From positions 1-33,526 of the forward strand of contig QHYN01000043.1 of assembly GCA_003224145.1 (NCBI GenBank): a DNA stretch of 33,526 nt, written 5' to 3'. The position numbers and the translations under genes were made by a program. Of the stretch, positions 8,048 through 15,528 are shown one piece after another. This stretch comes from Acidobacteriota bacterium (GTDB lineage Bacteria; Acidobacteriota; Terriglobia; Acidiferrales; UBA7541). The notes under the pieces are model-generated. The model searched no databases. It saw only the letters and a program-made list of their open reading frames with translations, and had not been told where the DNA came from. Numbering within the stretch: position 1 is the stretch's first letter; the number at the start of each line of letters is the position of its first letter.

Positions 8048-8368
8048 ATGTTTACACGCAGAGTTTCCATGCATCTGAAGCCCAATAGCGTTGCGGAATT
8101 CACCCAGAGGATCGAAAAGGACATTCTTCCCCTTCTTCGAAAACAGAAGGGGTTCCAGGATGAAATCACCTTCGTTGCCCCACGGGGAACAGAAGCGTTC
8201 GGAATCAGCTTCTGGGACACACCAGAGAACGCGGAAGCTTACAACCGCGAGACCTATACAGAAGTAACGAAGATCCTGGCGAGAGTGGTTGAGGGAACTC
8301 CACAGGTTGAAACCTATGAGGTTGCCAACTCGACCTTCCACAAGATCGCCGTCGCCGTAGCAGCCTAG
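8048..8368 (+). CDS. ABM-domain (antibiotic biosynthesis monooxygenase-like) protein
   Basis: 106 residues, a small ferredoxin-fold dimeric protein of the ABM superfamily. Visible pattern: MFTRRVSMHLKPNSVAEFTQ, then a helix ending ILPLLRKQKGFQDEITFV and GISFWDTPENAEAYNRETY, typical of the Dabb/ABM fold in which the WD..ENA..Y stretch packs the last helix. Members include heme-degrading and quinol monooxygenases, but many have no known reaction. The ATG at 8048 has AAGGAGAG upstream; a longer in-frame extension to 8021 is outside the fold. It is driven by the strong divergent promoter shared with the XRE regulator and is followed by a hairpin at 8393. Confidence 0.8.
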   Translation: MFTRRVSMHLKPNSVAEFTQRIEKDILPLLRKQKGFQDEITFVAPRGTEAFGISFWDTPENAEAYNRETYTEVTKILARVVEGTPQVETYEVANSTFHKIAVAVAA

Positions 8369-8392
8369 AACAGGCAAGTCTTTTCGTTCGCA

Positions 8393-8414
8393 GGGGGCGG
8401 CCAAGTCCGCCCCC
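8393..8414 (+). terminator. Strong GC hairpin after the ABM gene
   Basis: GGGGGCGG, six-base loop CCAAGT, CCGCCCCC: a perfect 8-bp stem 24 bases past the stop codon. There is no T-run after it, so it may act as a transcript-end stabiliser, a weak terminator, or one of the dispersed palindromes also seen at 28873 and 29548. Confidence 0.5.
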
Positions 8415-8433
8415 GCCCTACCGCGGCGAAGAG

Positions 8434-8548
8434 GGAACTCGAAGAAGAAACGAGGTTGCCAATGGTCAGGAAAATCATCCAGTGGGTCCCCATTGACGGA
8501 ACTCGATGGAGAAACGAGTTTGTTAATGGTCACGAAAATCAGGGAGTG
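8434..8548. repeat. Two-copy tandem repeat with 64-base period
   Basis: A block of about 51 bases starting GGAACTCGA at 8434 recurs from 8498 with the same spacing throughout (landmarks GGAACTC 8434/8498, AAAATCA 8471/8535, AGTG 8481/8545). Some substitutions separate the copies. It lies between the ABM hairpin and the exported hypothetical gene. Function unknown; a duplicated leader or binding region is possible. Confidence 0.6.
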
Positions 8549-8739
8549 AGTGGCCATTCCAACGAAAAACGACATGAGGAAGGCGGCTTGAAGGACGATC
8601 AGTTACAAAGATTGAGTCCAACGGAAATATCTAACCGCCGGCGCCAGGTGCTGCCGCCGAACTGCGCCGGGGAGAAGTGATTACACTGATTAAAGTGGAA
8701 GCGATTTTGAATCTTTGAGGTTTCGTGGGAGAAGTTCTA

Positions 8740-9414
8740 ATGAGAATGATGCGCTGTGTGGGCATTTCCCTCGTTATGATCCTGCTTTCAGCTCCTTTAA
8801 TTCGGGGGCAGGATCTTTCCAAGTATCGGGGCTTTTCGCTCGGAATGAGTTTGCCCGAACTATCAATTCAGGTTGACCTAAGACCGCTCCAGACAAAGCT
8901 GATCCAAAAGCACCCAGCGGTAATTCAAGAGTTGACGTGTTGGCCGGGCGGCTCTTCTGACTATTCGCTCCAAGCAGACTCGGTTTGGCAGATTTTCTTC
9001 AGCTTCTACAATGGCGAGCTCTTCAGGATTTTGGTGACTTATGATCAGGACGCAATACATGGGCTAACTGCCGAGGACATGGTACAAGCCATCTCGACAA
9101 AGTACGGAACTCCAACGAGGCCTGCTGGCGAGATCAGCTTCCCAACGAACGAACTGTATAGGATGACAGAAAAGGTCATCGCCCGCTGGGAAGATTCGCA
9201 GTACTCGATAAACCTTGTCCGTTCTAGATTTCTGAACTCTTTTGCGCTTGTCATGTTTTCGAAACGGCTGGATGGAGAAGCCGAGGCTGCGATTGCCAAA
9301 TCTTCGAAGCTGGAGGGGCAAGAGGACCCGCAGAAAGAAATCAGCCGCCAGAAAAAAGAGACAGACAAGCTGGAAGTGGCGCGACAGAAGAACAGAAAGA
9401 CTTTTCGCCCGTAA
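8740..9414 (+). CDS. Exported hypothetical protein
   Basis: 224 residues from the ATG at 8740, which has GGGAGAA upstream (an in-frame GTG at 8725 is less likely). The start is a typical Sec signal peptide: MRMMRCVGISLVMILLSAPL followed by IRGQ, probable cleavage after the RGQ region. The mature part resembles small periplasmic proteins of unknown role (YRGFSLGMSLPEL, VWQIFFSFYNGELFRILVTY, MVQAISTKYGTP, KVIARWEDSQYSINLVRS) and ends in a highly charged helix (KEISRQKKETDKLEVARQKN), possibly coiled coil. The pattern GMSLxEL...Y..GxLxRIxVxYD...ALxxKYG suggests a protein tracking a substrate or surface structure, but no function is known to me. Confidence 0.7.
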   Translation: MRMMRCVGISLVMILLSAPLIRGQDLSKYRGFSLGMSLPELSIQVDLRPLQTKLIQKHPAVIQELTCWPGGSSDYSLQADSVWQIFFSFYNGELFRILVTYDQDAIHGLTAEDMVQAISTKYGTPTRPAGEISFPTNELYRMTEKVIARWEDSQYSINLVRSRFLNSFALVMFSKRLDGEAEAAIAKSSKLEGQEDPQKEISRQKKETDKLEVARQKNRKTFRP

Positions 9415-9476
9415 TGTTCGTTTAGGGTAACAACGAGCTTGCTGTCGGAATCTTCACAATGGATTAAACGGAGTGG

Positions 9477-9686
9477 GTGTCCATTACGGCGTTGCTCATG
9501 GTGGTGTCATGGCGCCGCTTCACAAGTTACCAAATACCGCTGGACTTTATGGTTTGTGCGGGCTCCGTCTTGGGGGTCCTGGCTTTATTCTTCATCGAAC
9601 ACAAAATAGAGACTCGCTATGCCGTCAATAACAGATTCAACCCCGCGAGTCGAGTCACTGTAAAGGTGCGAGCGTGGCGGTCCTGA
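9477..9686 (+). CDS. Possible small membrane protein
   Basis: 69 residues from a GTG start with GGAG close upstream. It contains two possible hydrophobic segments (SITALLMVV and FMVCAGSVLGVLALFFIEHK) followed by a basic tail. No family recognised. It overlaps the upstream extension of the next frame but not its likely start at 9716. Support is limited to hydrophobic pattern and a ribosome binding site, so it may be a chance frame. Confidence 0.3.
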   Translation: MSITALLMVVSWRRFTSYQIPLDFMVCAGSVLGVLALFFIEHKIETRYAVNNRFNPASRVTVKVRAWRS

Positions 9687-9715
9687 GCTTTGCTGTAAAC
9701 GCAAGCGAGACGCTA

Positions 9716-9949
9716 ATGCCAGACACAATCAAGCCGGGCACCATCCTGATCAAGGATGGCACACTCTTGCCGGAGACCGTACGATTCGAAAGTGAGCCCT
9801 GTGTGCCGGGCTGGCGATTAGTCAAGGATCTCGATGGGTGCGGATTGGATCGAAAAATCCGAGAAGTGGGATGGACCTTCTTCTGCCTGGCTGGTCAGCT
9901 CGGAGCGACGGTCTTTGGTATTGCTCTAGTTGCTTCCGTAACACATTGA
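9716..9949 (+). CDS. Conserved hypothetical protein, probably C-terminally truncated
   Basis: 77 residues from the ATG at 9716: MPDTIKPGTILIKDGTLLPE, a Cys/Pro segment, WRLVKDLDGCGLDRKIREVG, then WTFFCLAGQLGATVFG and a short unrelated end. From memory this matches the N-terminal part of a hypothetical family of roughly 140-200 residues common in Acidobacteria, with a LDGxGLDRKIxxAGWTFFYxAGExxATVFG core. Here the protein stops a few residues after ATVFG, immediately before the broken tRNA-Asn at 9964, so the remainder was probably lost when the neighbouring attachment region was rearranged. Function unknown. Confidence 0.5.
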   Translation: MPDTIKPGTILIKDGTLLPETVRFESEPCVPGWRLVKDLDGCGLDRKIREVGWTFFCLAGQLGATVFGIALVASVTH

Positions 9950-9963
9950 TAGAAAAGAGGATT

Positions 9964-10018
9964 TGGCTCCCCGGGTAGGATTCGAACCTACAGCCTCTCG
10001 GTTAACAGCCGAATGCTC
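9964..10018 (-). pseudogene. 3' fragment of tRNA-Asn (GTT)
   Basis: On the minus strand the anticodon arm (TTCGG-CTGTTAA-CCGAG, anticodon GTT), variable loop, T-arm (GTAGG-TTCGAAT-CCTAC), 3' acceptor strand CCGGGGA, discriminator G and an encoded CCA are all intact. Upstream of the D-stem GAGC the sequence departs: the D-loop and 5' acceptor strand expected (TCCCCGG) are replaced by unrelated bases, the region is about six bases too short, and the acceptor cannot pair properly. So it is a 3' half-tRNA, the usual trace of an element that integrated at a tRNA 3' end, not a working tRNA. Confidence 0.7.
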
Positions 10019-10078
10019 ACTCGGGTCGAGGGAGCCGACGATCATGTGGTTTATCGATGGATTTCGTTGGGAGCTTGG

Positions 10079-10257
10079 CGCCCCTCTAGCGCCCACTCAG
10101 TACTTCGTAGCCCGAAAACAAAAGACGTTCTGGCCGAGCCGATAAGGCTCGAATCCGCCAGCTATATGGAAACAAAGGAGTTTTGCGGTGCAACCCGGCC
10201 TTCTAATGTGTTGAAAGGAAAGGGAGGGAATTCTTAGTGCCCCCTAATTGCCCCCAA
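10079..10257. repeat. Attachment-site-like composite repeat, copy A
   Basis: Order: two 10-11 base units (CGCCCCTCTAG, CGCCCACTCA) at 10079-10099; a degenerate tRNA-Ala-like core at 10136-10153 (GAGCCGAT, then changes, then TCGAA); a conserved 99-base block 10149-10247; and two further units TGCCCCCTAA and TTGCCCCCAA at 10238-10257. The block matches copy B (15740-15838) with six mismatches counted by eye and constant offset. Tandem decamers on both sides of a tRNA-derived core resemble integrase arm sites around a crossover core, so this may be an old element-element junction. Confidence 0.6.
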
Positions 10258-10472
10258 GAAATCCGCGGTGGATCTGGGACAAAGTTTCTTTTTAGAAAGA
10301 ACGTTTCCTCCAACATGTCGGTCAAGAGTTTCTCGAACTTTGCCTGATCAGGATGGCCACCGTATCGCAGTCAATTCAGAAGCCCAGGAGAACAAAGCTC
10401 GATGATAGTTTACGAGTACGCGACCATCCGCCCGTTAGCCGATAGGCAGATCACGGCGACCAGCGCAGCGAG

Positions 10473-12884
10473 CTAATGGGATTTCTCCTTCGCCGCTCGA
10501 CCGTTACCCATTTTTTCGAACGTGAGATTTAAGATCGGATAGTGCCGCCAATCCTTGTAATCGAAATGCCACCACTCGAATTCGTAGACATCGAAGTCCT
10601 CGGCTTCCATCGCGTGGCGCAACAGATCACGGTGCCAACGTTGAAGGGAGGTACCGCCGGCGTAGAAAGGATACGAGCGCTCCGACATTTCGTCGTAGAC
10701 GCCGGTCATTTCGATGGGAGCGGCTGTCTTTAGATCGTAGAGGGTGAGATCGACAGCGCAACCTCGATTGTGCCGTGAGCCATCTGCCGGATTAGCGACG
10801 AAGATGCGCTTGTCCTCGGGGGTGGCATCCCAAAAGATTTTGGTGACGTACCAGGGACGGTAAGAATCGTGGATGAGCAGGCCATAGCCAAGCGGATTCA
10901 GCTTGCGGCTTGCTCGAAGCAGAGCTTCGGCTGCGGGGCGCTGCATGTAGGCTTTCGCCTGGGAGTAGACAGGTTCACCGAGAAAATTGCTTTTGGTAGC
11001 GTAGCGAATATCGAAATGAATCGTGGGATCGAGCGTAGAAAGGTCGACCAAGTCAGGCTTGAGAAACTCGCCCGATTCATGAGGAGGCTGGGCGGCAAGA
11101 GCCTGCCGAGTCAATATGCTGAGAGGCTGCTGGGGACTAACGTGAAAGATGCCGCCTTGGATCGGGCCGAGGGGAAGGCGTTCGAAAATGACGCCGCTGA
11201 CTTTAACCTGAGTGGCCTGGCCGGAGGCGTCGCGTGTGAAGACGGCTTGCTCTCCGTCGTACAGGCCGGAGTGGGGGAAGTCGAAGACGTCGGAAGTAAC
11301 CTCGGCAAGCGGAGCGAAGTCGAACCACTCGATCAGCGCGGAGAGCTTGCCGTTTTCCTCAAAAATATACAACTTGTCGTAGTCCCATCCAAATTCGCCG
11401 ATGAGTCCCTTCCACTGAGAAGGGATGGGCGGGGGCTGGTCCAGGGAAACGCGTTCGAGGAGATGGTCGCGGACGCGAATGCCGTTGGCGACAGGGGTGA
11501 CCTGTAAGCCGTAGCCCAAGCGGCCGTCTTCGATGAGGGAATCTCCGGATTGGCGGAGCCGTACCTGCACGCCGCCCACGAGCCGGCGAAGATACAACTC
11601 GCCATTTGTGGCAATGAGATTCACGGCGGAGTCGCCTGTCCCATATCGCCCTTCCAGCTGGCGAACGCGCCCTAAGGGAATTGCGGATGTTTGGGGAATT
11701 CCCGGTAGGGCCCGGCCCTCCTTCGCGGCGAGCATGAGGCGAAGAGCCATTTCAGCGACGTGGCTGGTCACGGCGTTGGAGCTATCCATCGTCGTCACTG
11801 CGACCACACCGAGTTTGTCATCAGGGAGGGCCGCGGCTTGGGTGGCGAATCCATAGATGGCGCCGCCGTGCTCGACAACGCGATGGCCGTCGAGCTGAGA
11901 AACGTAGAAACCGATGCCGAAGCCCGACTTCTCGCCCGGCTTGGTGAATTGCGGGATCCACATCTTTTCGAGAGTCGCCGCCTGCAGAACGCGACCGTTC
12001 GGACCCTGGCCCTGGTTGAAAAGGACGCTCAGGAAGCGGCCAAGATCAAGGACGGTGGAATACATGCATCCGGCCGGGGCCATTCCGAGTTCAAACTTGG
12101 GCGCCTGGAACTGAAGCCCGTCGTACGACCACATGTAGGCTTTCGCCAGACGGGCAATCAGCTGCGGTTCGGGCTGGAACGCGCTGTTGCGAAGCCCCAT
12201 GGGCTCAAGGACGGCATGCCGCAGATAGCCTGCGAAAGGCTGACCGCTGTGCTTTTCAAGAACATATCCGACGGTGGCAACTCCGGCGTTGGAATATTTG
12301 GTGTGAGATTCGGGCGGATAGACGAGCGTGGTGTCGTTCAGGCTGTGAACCATTGCCGATAGCGAAAGTTCCGAAGGGTCGAAATAATTCCCAACCGGAG
12401 GCTCCCGGAGCAGACCAGCGCGATGCGACATTAGCTGGCGGAGTGTAATTTCCTTGTGAAACGGATTGTGAGGCTGAAAATCGGGCAAATACTTCTGGAT
12501 AGGAGCGTCCAAGTCGAGTTCACCTCGCTCAACAAGCTGCATGACGCCGATGTCCGTGAAGAGCTTGGAAACCGAACCGATGCGGTAGACGGTTTCGGGG
12601 CTGGCGGGAATTTTTTTGTCCGGGTCGGCATAGCCGAACCCTTGCGCCCAAATAACCTGCTGATCATCGACCAGGGCGATCGAAAATGCGGGAAGCTTCT
12701 TGTCCTCCATTTCATGCTGAACGAATTTCGATAAGGCCTCAGCAACAGGAGCGTAGTTTCGGGACGGGCCAACGGTTTGTGGGAATGCAGGAGTGGCGCG
12801 GCCGGAAGGAATCCAGTGGAAACCGAATGCGGCAGCGGCCGCCAACAGCAGCACAGTGGTGATTCGAGCTAGTCTTCGTGCCAT
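10473..12884 (-). CDS. Serine hydrolase (beta-lactamase family) fused to VanX-type D-Ala-D-Ala dipeptidase
   Basis: 803 residues, exported. A signal segment is visible near the start (MARRLARITTVLLLAAAAAF). Numbering below counts from an upstream in-frame TTG five codons earlier. Domain 1 (about 50-390) is a class C beta-lactamase/DD-peptidase fold: SVSK nucleophile motif 109-112, YSN 202-204, HGG 344-346 in place of KTG. A linker beta domain follows (about 405-600). Domain 2 (615-800) is a peptidase M15D/VanX-like zinc dipeptidase: SRHNRGCAVD (His710, Asp717) and EFEWWHFDY (Glu775 base, His778). The pairing suggests periplasmic processing of peptidoglycan peptides or D-Ala-D-Ala, by inference. 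ATG at 12882-12884 has AAGGGG upstream and is preferred. No vanHA or vanRS genes are nearby, so a vancomycin-resistance role is not supported. Confidence 0.9.
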   Translation of the reverse strand: MARRLARITTVLLLAAAAAFGFHWIPSGRATPAFPQTVGPSRNYAPVAEALSKFVQHEMEDKKLPAFSIALVDDQQVIWAQGFGYADPDKKIPASPETVYRIGSVSKLFTDIGVMQLVERGELDLDAPIQKYLPDFQPHNPFHKEITLRQLMSHRAGLLREPPVGNYFDPSELSLSAMVHSLNDTTLVYPPESHTKYSNAGVATVGYVLEKHSGQPFAGYLRHAVLEPMGLRNSAFQPEPQLIARLAKAYMWSYDGLQFQAPKFELGMAPAGCMYSTVLDLGRFLSVLFNQGQGPNGRVLQAATLEKMWIPQFTKPGEKSGFGIGFYVSQLDGHRVVEHGGAIYGFATQAAALPDDKLGVVAVTTMDSSNAVTSHVAEMALRLMLAAKEGRALPGIPQTSAIPLGRVRQLEGRYGTGDSAVNLIATNGELYLRRLVGGVQVRLRQSGDSLIEDGRLGYGLQVTPVANGIRVRDHLLERVSLDQPPPIPSQWKGLIGEFGWDYDKLYIFEENGKLSALIEWFDFAPLAEVTSDVFDFPHSGLYDGEQAVFTRDASGQATQVKVSGVIFERLPLGPIQGGIFHVSPQQPLSILTRQALAAQPPHESGEFLKPDLVDLSTLDPTIHFDIRYATKSNFLGEPVYSQAKAYMQRPAAEALLRASRKLNPLGYGLLIHDSYRPWYVTKIFWDATPEDKRIFVANPADGSRHNRGCAVDLTLYDLKTAAPIEMTGVYDEMSERSYPFYAGGTSLQRWHRDLLRHAMEAEDFDVYEFEWWHFDYKDWRHYPILNLTFEKMGNGRAAKEKSH

Positions 12885-12919
12885 CTCAACCCCTTCCAAA
12901 AGAAGTCACGTCGCTGTGG

Positions 12920-13551
12920 CTACTTTCTCGTCGCAGTAAAGACTCCGTTGGGTTGATGGAAAACGGCCTCCGTGACTTTGCCAGTGTCATCTTTCTTGAA
13001 TTCCACACTGAAGCCTGCCATTCCCTTGACGTCAAACGCGAGGCCGCGGGTAGGCACGAGTTCGTACTGTGGCTGCCCCGGAACCGTTAACCGCAAGGAA
13101 TCACCAGCGAGCGCAACCGTGACGGTCATTCCATTCAGGACGCATTCGCCGGTAAGAGTGCGAAGTATGTCCAAGGAGACTTTTTCGGCGGCCCGGGTGA
13201 AAAGGATGTCATCTGGTAATCCCGGTTCAAGAGCGACTGAGATGCTGTGGATATCGCCCCGCTTGTTCATGTGGAACTGAAAGAGTTCGCCAGCCGCGGG
13301 AGTGTCGGAGTCTTCCGGAATCTGGAAAACATCGTAATGGTAGTAGGAGAGCGCGTAAGGCCCAGTTTGTTGATGGCCAATTCGAGGGCATCGCCCTCCT
13401 GTTGAACCTTAATAAGGCCGTATCCAGGATTCTCGTAATCTCCGGCGTAATCTTTCAAATCGTGAGAAGGATGCGTTCCGCGCTCGGCCGCACCGGTTCT
13501 TGCTTGTGGGGCGAACGAGACAGCGGCCGGTTGCGAAAGAAAGCCCACAAA
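12920..13551 (-). pseudogene. Broken relative of a serine-hydrolase C-terminal (DUF3471-like) domain
   Basis: Two frames on the minus strand together give one domain. The first reads ERGTHPSHDLKDYAGDYENP, GYGLIKV, ALELAINKLG and then loses sense near 13356; the next frame continues PYALSYYHYDVFQIPEDSD, ELFQFHMNKRGDIHSISVAL, EPGLPDDILF and ends HQPNGVFTATRK. The pattern L.DYAG.Y..PGYG...W/YHYDVF...F....G.I.S.S..LEP is the domain that follows many beta-lactamase-family serine hydrolases. A one-base loss explains the break. No catalytic domain is present upstream, where an RsbW gene follows. A hydrophobic stretch (LFVGFLSQPAAVSFA) before the domain could be a signal peptide, but lacks a clear start. 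Confidence 0.65.
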
Positions 13552-13573
13552 CAGCGCAGTCCAGCAGCCCGCT

Positions 13574-14107
13574 CTAGTGCGAAGTTGATCCGCGTTTGCG
13601 CATGTGAATCTCTCTGCCGCCATCCTCGAAATGCGTTTCGTCCATGAGCATGTTGATGAGAAAGATTCCTCTTCCGTGGTCGGAGGCAATATGCTCGCCA
13701 ATGAGCGGGCTCGCCACCTTGGCTGGATCGAAGCCTTCTCCTTCGTCCTTGATGGCGATCAGAATTCCTTTCGTGGAGTCACAGCCAAAGCACACGCGAA
13801 CTTTTTTGCTCGTATCGCTGTGATTCCCGTGGACAACTGCGTTGGCAAGAGCTTCGCGGAGCGCGGTTTGCACCGCGAATCCGTGTTCGCGGGGGCAACA
13901 ATTCGTTGTAAGCAGCCGCATAAGCTCTTCCATGACAGGATTGATAGCCTCGATCTTGCTCTCGACGAGGACGTCTACTCCCATCGTTAAGGTCGCGGGA
14001 TCAAATCCGCAAACTGGCCGTTGGGAGGTGTCCCGGGTGAAGTGGGGCGCCGTCGTGTATTCGGCAACCCCATCGGATTTCGTGAGCTTGAATGTCTGCG
14101 CCGGCAT
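13574..14107 (-). CDS. RsbW-like anti-sigma factor / serine kinase (HATPase_c)
   Basis: 177 residues, cytoplasmic. The GHKL ATPase boxes are clear: N box EALANAVVHGNHSD (Glu85, Asn89, His93), G1 box DEGEGFDP (121-128), G2 box DHGRGIFLI (143-151). This is the anti-sigma regulatory factor/partner-switch kinase type, which binds a sigma factor or phosphorylates an antagonist protein. About 40 N-terminal residues precede the domain. ATG with AGGAG upstream; 13 bases after the DoxX stop, so the two form an operon. It is divergent from an ECF sigma factor, though RsbW kinases usually control SigB-type factors, so a direct link is only a guess. No RsbV-like antagonist is visible here. Confidence 0.9.
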   Translation of the reverse strand: MPAQTFKLTKSDGVAEYTTAPHFTRDTSQRPVCGFDPATLTMGVDVLVESKIEAINPVMEELMRLLTTNCCPREHGFAVQTALREALANAVVHGNHSDTSKKVRVCFGCDSTKGILIAIKDEGEGFDPAKVASPLIGEHIASDHGRGIFLINMLMDETHFEDGGREIHMRKRGSTSH

Positions 14108-14120
14108 AGGAAGTCTCCTC

Positions 14121-14549
14121 TCAGGTGGCGCTTGCCCGCACCAGTCCTTGCTTATAAGCTGGAGAATTGGCGGTCGTCGCTTGCCTCACCTCAGTAAGCC
14201 GAGCCAGGGTGAATGCCGCCAAAGCCAGGAGAATGTCGCGAACCGCGACGTCGAAGAAAGCGCCCATGGTGACCAGGTTTAGAGCAATGCCAACCAGCCA
14301 CATGGCCGCCACATACGCGCCTAGCCTCGTCCACCGGGTGAGAATGGCAAGCCCCACGATCATTTCGACAACGCCTATCGCGTGCAAGAATGTTCCTGGG
14401 TCCACCGGGATCAGGCGCAGCGCCAGAGGATTCAGGTACAACTTCCAGTTGGTGAGAAGGTTGAAGAATTTATCGAGACCGGCGAGAAAAGGTGCAACCC
14501 CCAAGCCAATTCTCAGGGCCCACCAGCTCGAATTCAGTCTTTGATCCAT
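14121..14549 (-). CDS. DoxX-family integral membrane protein
   Basis: 142 residues with about four transmembrane helices (WWALRIGLGVAPFLAGLDKF, FLHAIGVVEMIVGLAILT, AYVAAMWLVGIALNLVTMG, VRDILLALAAFTLARLTEV). The RxGLGxxFxxxGxxKF start and the VVExxxGLxLL second helix are DoxX/DoxD-like features. Members are inner-membrane proteins linked to thiosulfate or quinone redox balance and oxidative stress; the specific role here is unknown. AGGAG lies nine bases before the ATG. First gene of an operon with the RsbW-like gene, divergent from the ECF sigma factor. Confidence 0.85.
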   Translation of the reverse strand: MDQRLNSSWWALRIGLGVAPFLAGLDKFFNLLTNWKLYLNPLALRLIPVDPGTFLHAIGVVEMIVGLAILTRWTRLGAYVAAMWLVGIALNLVTMGAFFDVAVRDILLALAAFTLARLTEVRQATTANSPAYKQGLVRASAT

Positions 14550-14596
14550 GATTTACTTCTCCTTTCACTGGCATAGAGTTTCAGGTAGCGTGTCCG

Positions 14597-14630
14597 GTTA
14601 CAGTCGGCCCGGTGTAATATTTGCTGTAAC
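14597..14630. promoter_or_regulatory. Inverted repeat between DoxX and ECF sigma genes
   Basis: GTTACAG (14597-14603) and its complement CTGTAAC (14624-14630), separated by 20 bases, in the 139-base divergent intergenic region. It may be an operator for either transcript, or part of an ECF-type promoter (a GTAAC -35-like box is present). Evidence is the symmetry and position only. Confidence 0.35.
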
Positions 14631-14688
14631 GCATTGCCCACCTCACGACTCTATGGTTTAGAAAGGGTCTAGGAAGCAAGGTGAATGC

Positions 14689-15399
14689 ATGGTTGATCAA
14701 GTCTTGACACTGCAGGCGGCTGTAGTGCTTTCAGATGAGCAAGTCATCGAGCGCGTTCTCGCAGGAGAGACAGCGCTGTATGAAGTTGTGATGCGACGCT
14801 ACAATACGCGACTCTATCGCGTGGCGCGCGCGATCCTGAAGAACGACGCTGAAGCTGAGGATGTGATGCAAGACGCCTATGTCCGCGCCTTTCAGCATCT
14901 CGATCAATTCGCGGGGCGCGCAAAGTTTTCGACTTGGCTGACCCGCATTGCAGTGCATGAGGCCCTGGCTCGCGTGCACAAGGCAAAGCGGATTGAGGAG
15001 TGGGATGATATGGACGAGACCAAACAAAACAGGATCGGAGCGGCTCAAGTAAGATCGAACCCGGAATCCGAGGCCGCCTCAAGCGAGCTGAGTCGGCTCC
15101 TGGAACAGGCCATCGGGAACCTGCCTGAGAACTATCGAGCGGTCGTGATGATGCGGGATGTGGAAGAGATGAGCACAACGGAAACTGCCGAGTGTCTTTC
15201 CATTACAGAAGACAACGTCAAAATTCGACTTCACCGAGCTCATGGACTGCTCCGAAAGCAGCTCTACTCGAAGGCGAAAATCTCAACAACCGGGGCTTTT
15301 CCGTTTCATGCTGCCCGGTGTGATCGTGTTGTGTCCGCGGTCTTCGCCGTATTGGCCGCTCTGCAGGCGTCGCACGCTAGTAGCGGCCGGTGTCAATAA
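14689..15399 (+). CDS. ECF RNA polymerase sigma factor (RpoE-like)
   Basis: 236 residues. Region 2 is clear (ALYEVVMRRYNTRLYRVARA, NDAEAEDVMQDAYVRAFQHL, FAGRAKFSTWLTRIAVHEAL), followed by a linker and region 4 (LEQAIGNLPENYRAVVMMRD, EMSTTETAECLSITEDNVKI, RLHRAHGLLRKQL). It directs transcription of a small stress or envelope regulon, normally held by an anti-sigma factor. No zinc-finger anti-sigma gene follows, which is unusual for this type. The last 40 residues (FHAARCDRVVSAVFAVL) are a short extension with a Cys, also seen in related soil-bacterial ECF factors as I recall. ATG preceded by AAGG. It is divergent from the DoxX-RsbW operon. Confidence 0.9.
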   Translation: MVDQVLTLQAAVVLSDEQVIERVLAGETALYEVVMRRYNTRLYRVARAILKNDAEAEDVMQDAYVRAFQHLDQFAGRAKFSTWLTRIAVHEALARVHKAKRIEEWDDMDETKQNRIGAAQVRSNPESEAASSELSRLLEQAIGNLPENYRAVVMMRDVEEMSTTETAECLSITEDNVKIRLHRAHGLLRKQLYSKAKISTTGAFPFHAARCDRVVSAVFAVLAALQASHASSGRCQ

Positions 15400-15528
15400 G
15401 ACATATCAACAGCGATTTGGCTCCGGGCCAATCGAGCGCCTATGAACATGTTCTGTCCGCCTTCTCGAGTCCGCCTCAGATAAGACACCAAGAATTGTAA
15501 GACATAGAAAATAAAGATGTTACAAGCA

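Noticed and set aside
8456-8680. 74-codon frame over the tandem repeat
   Set aside because: Spans the 64-base repeat and has no domain or ribosome site; more likely non-coding.
9963-10145. 60-codon frame beginning MAPRVGFEPTASRL
   Set aside because: This is the well-known false translation across the complement of a tRNA T-arm; the DNA is the tRNA-Asn 3' fragment.
10473-12884. Vancomycin-resistance locus (VanX-like domain)
   Set aside because: No VanH, VanA/B ligase or two-component genes nearby, and the domain is fused to an exported serine hydrolase; a resistance role is not supported.
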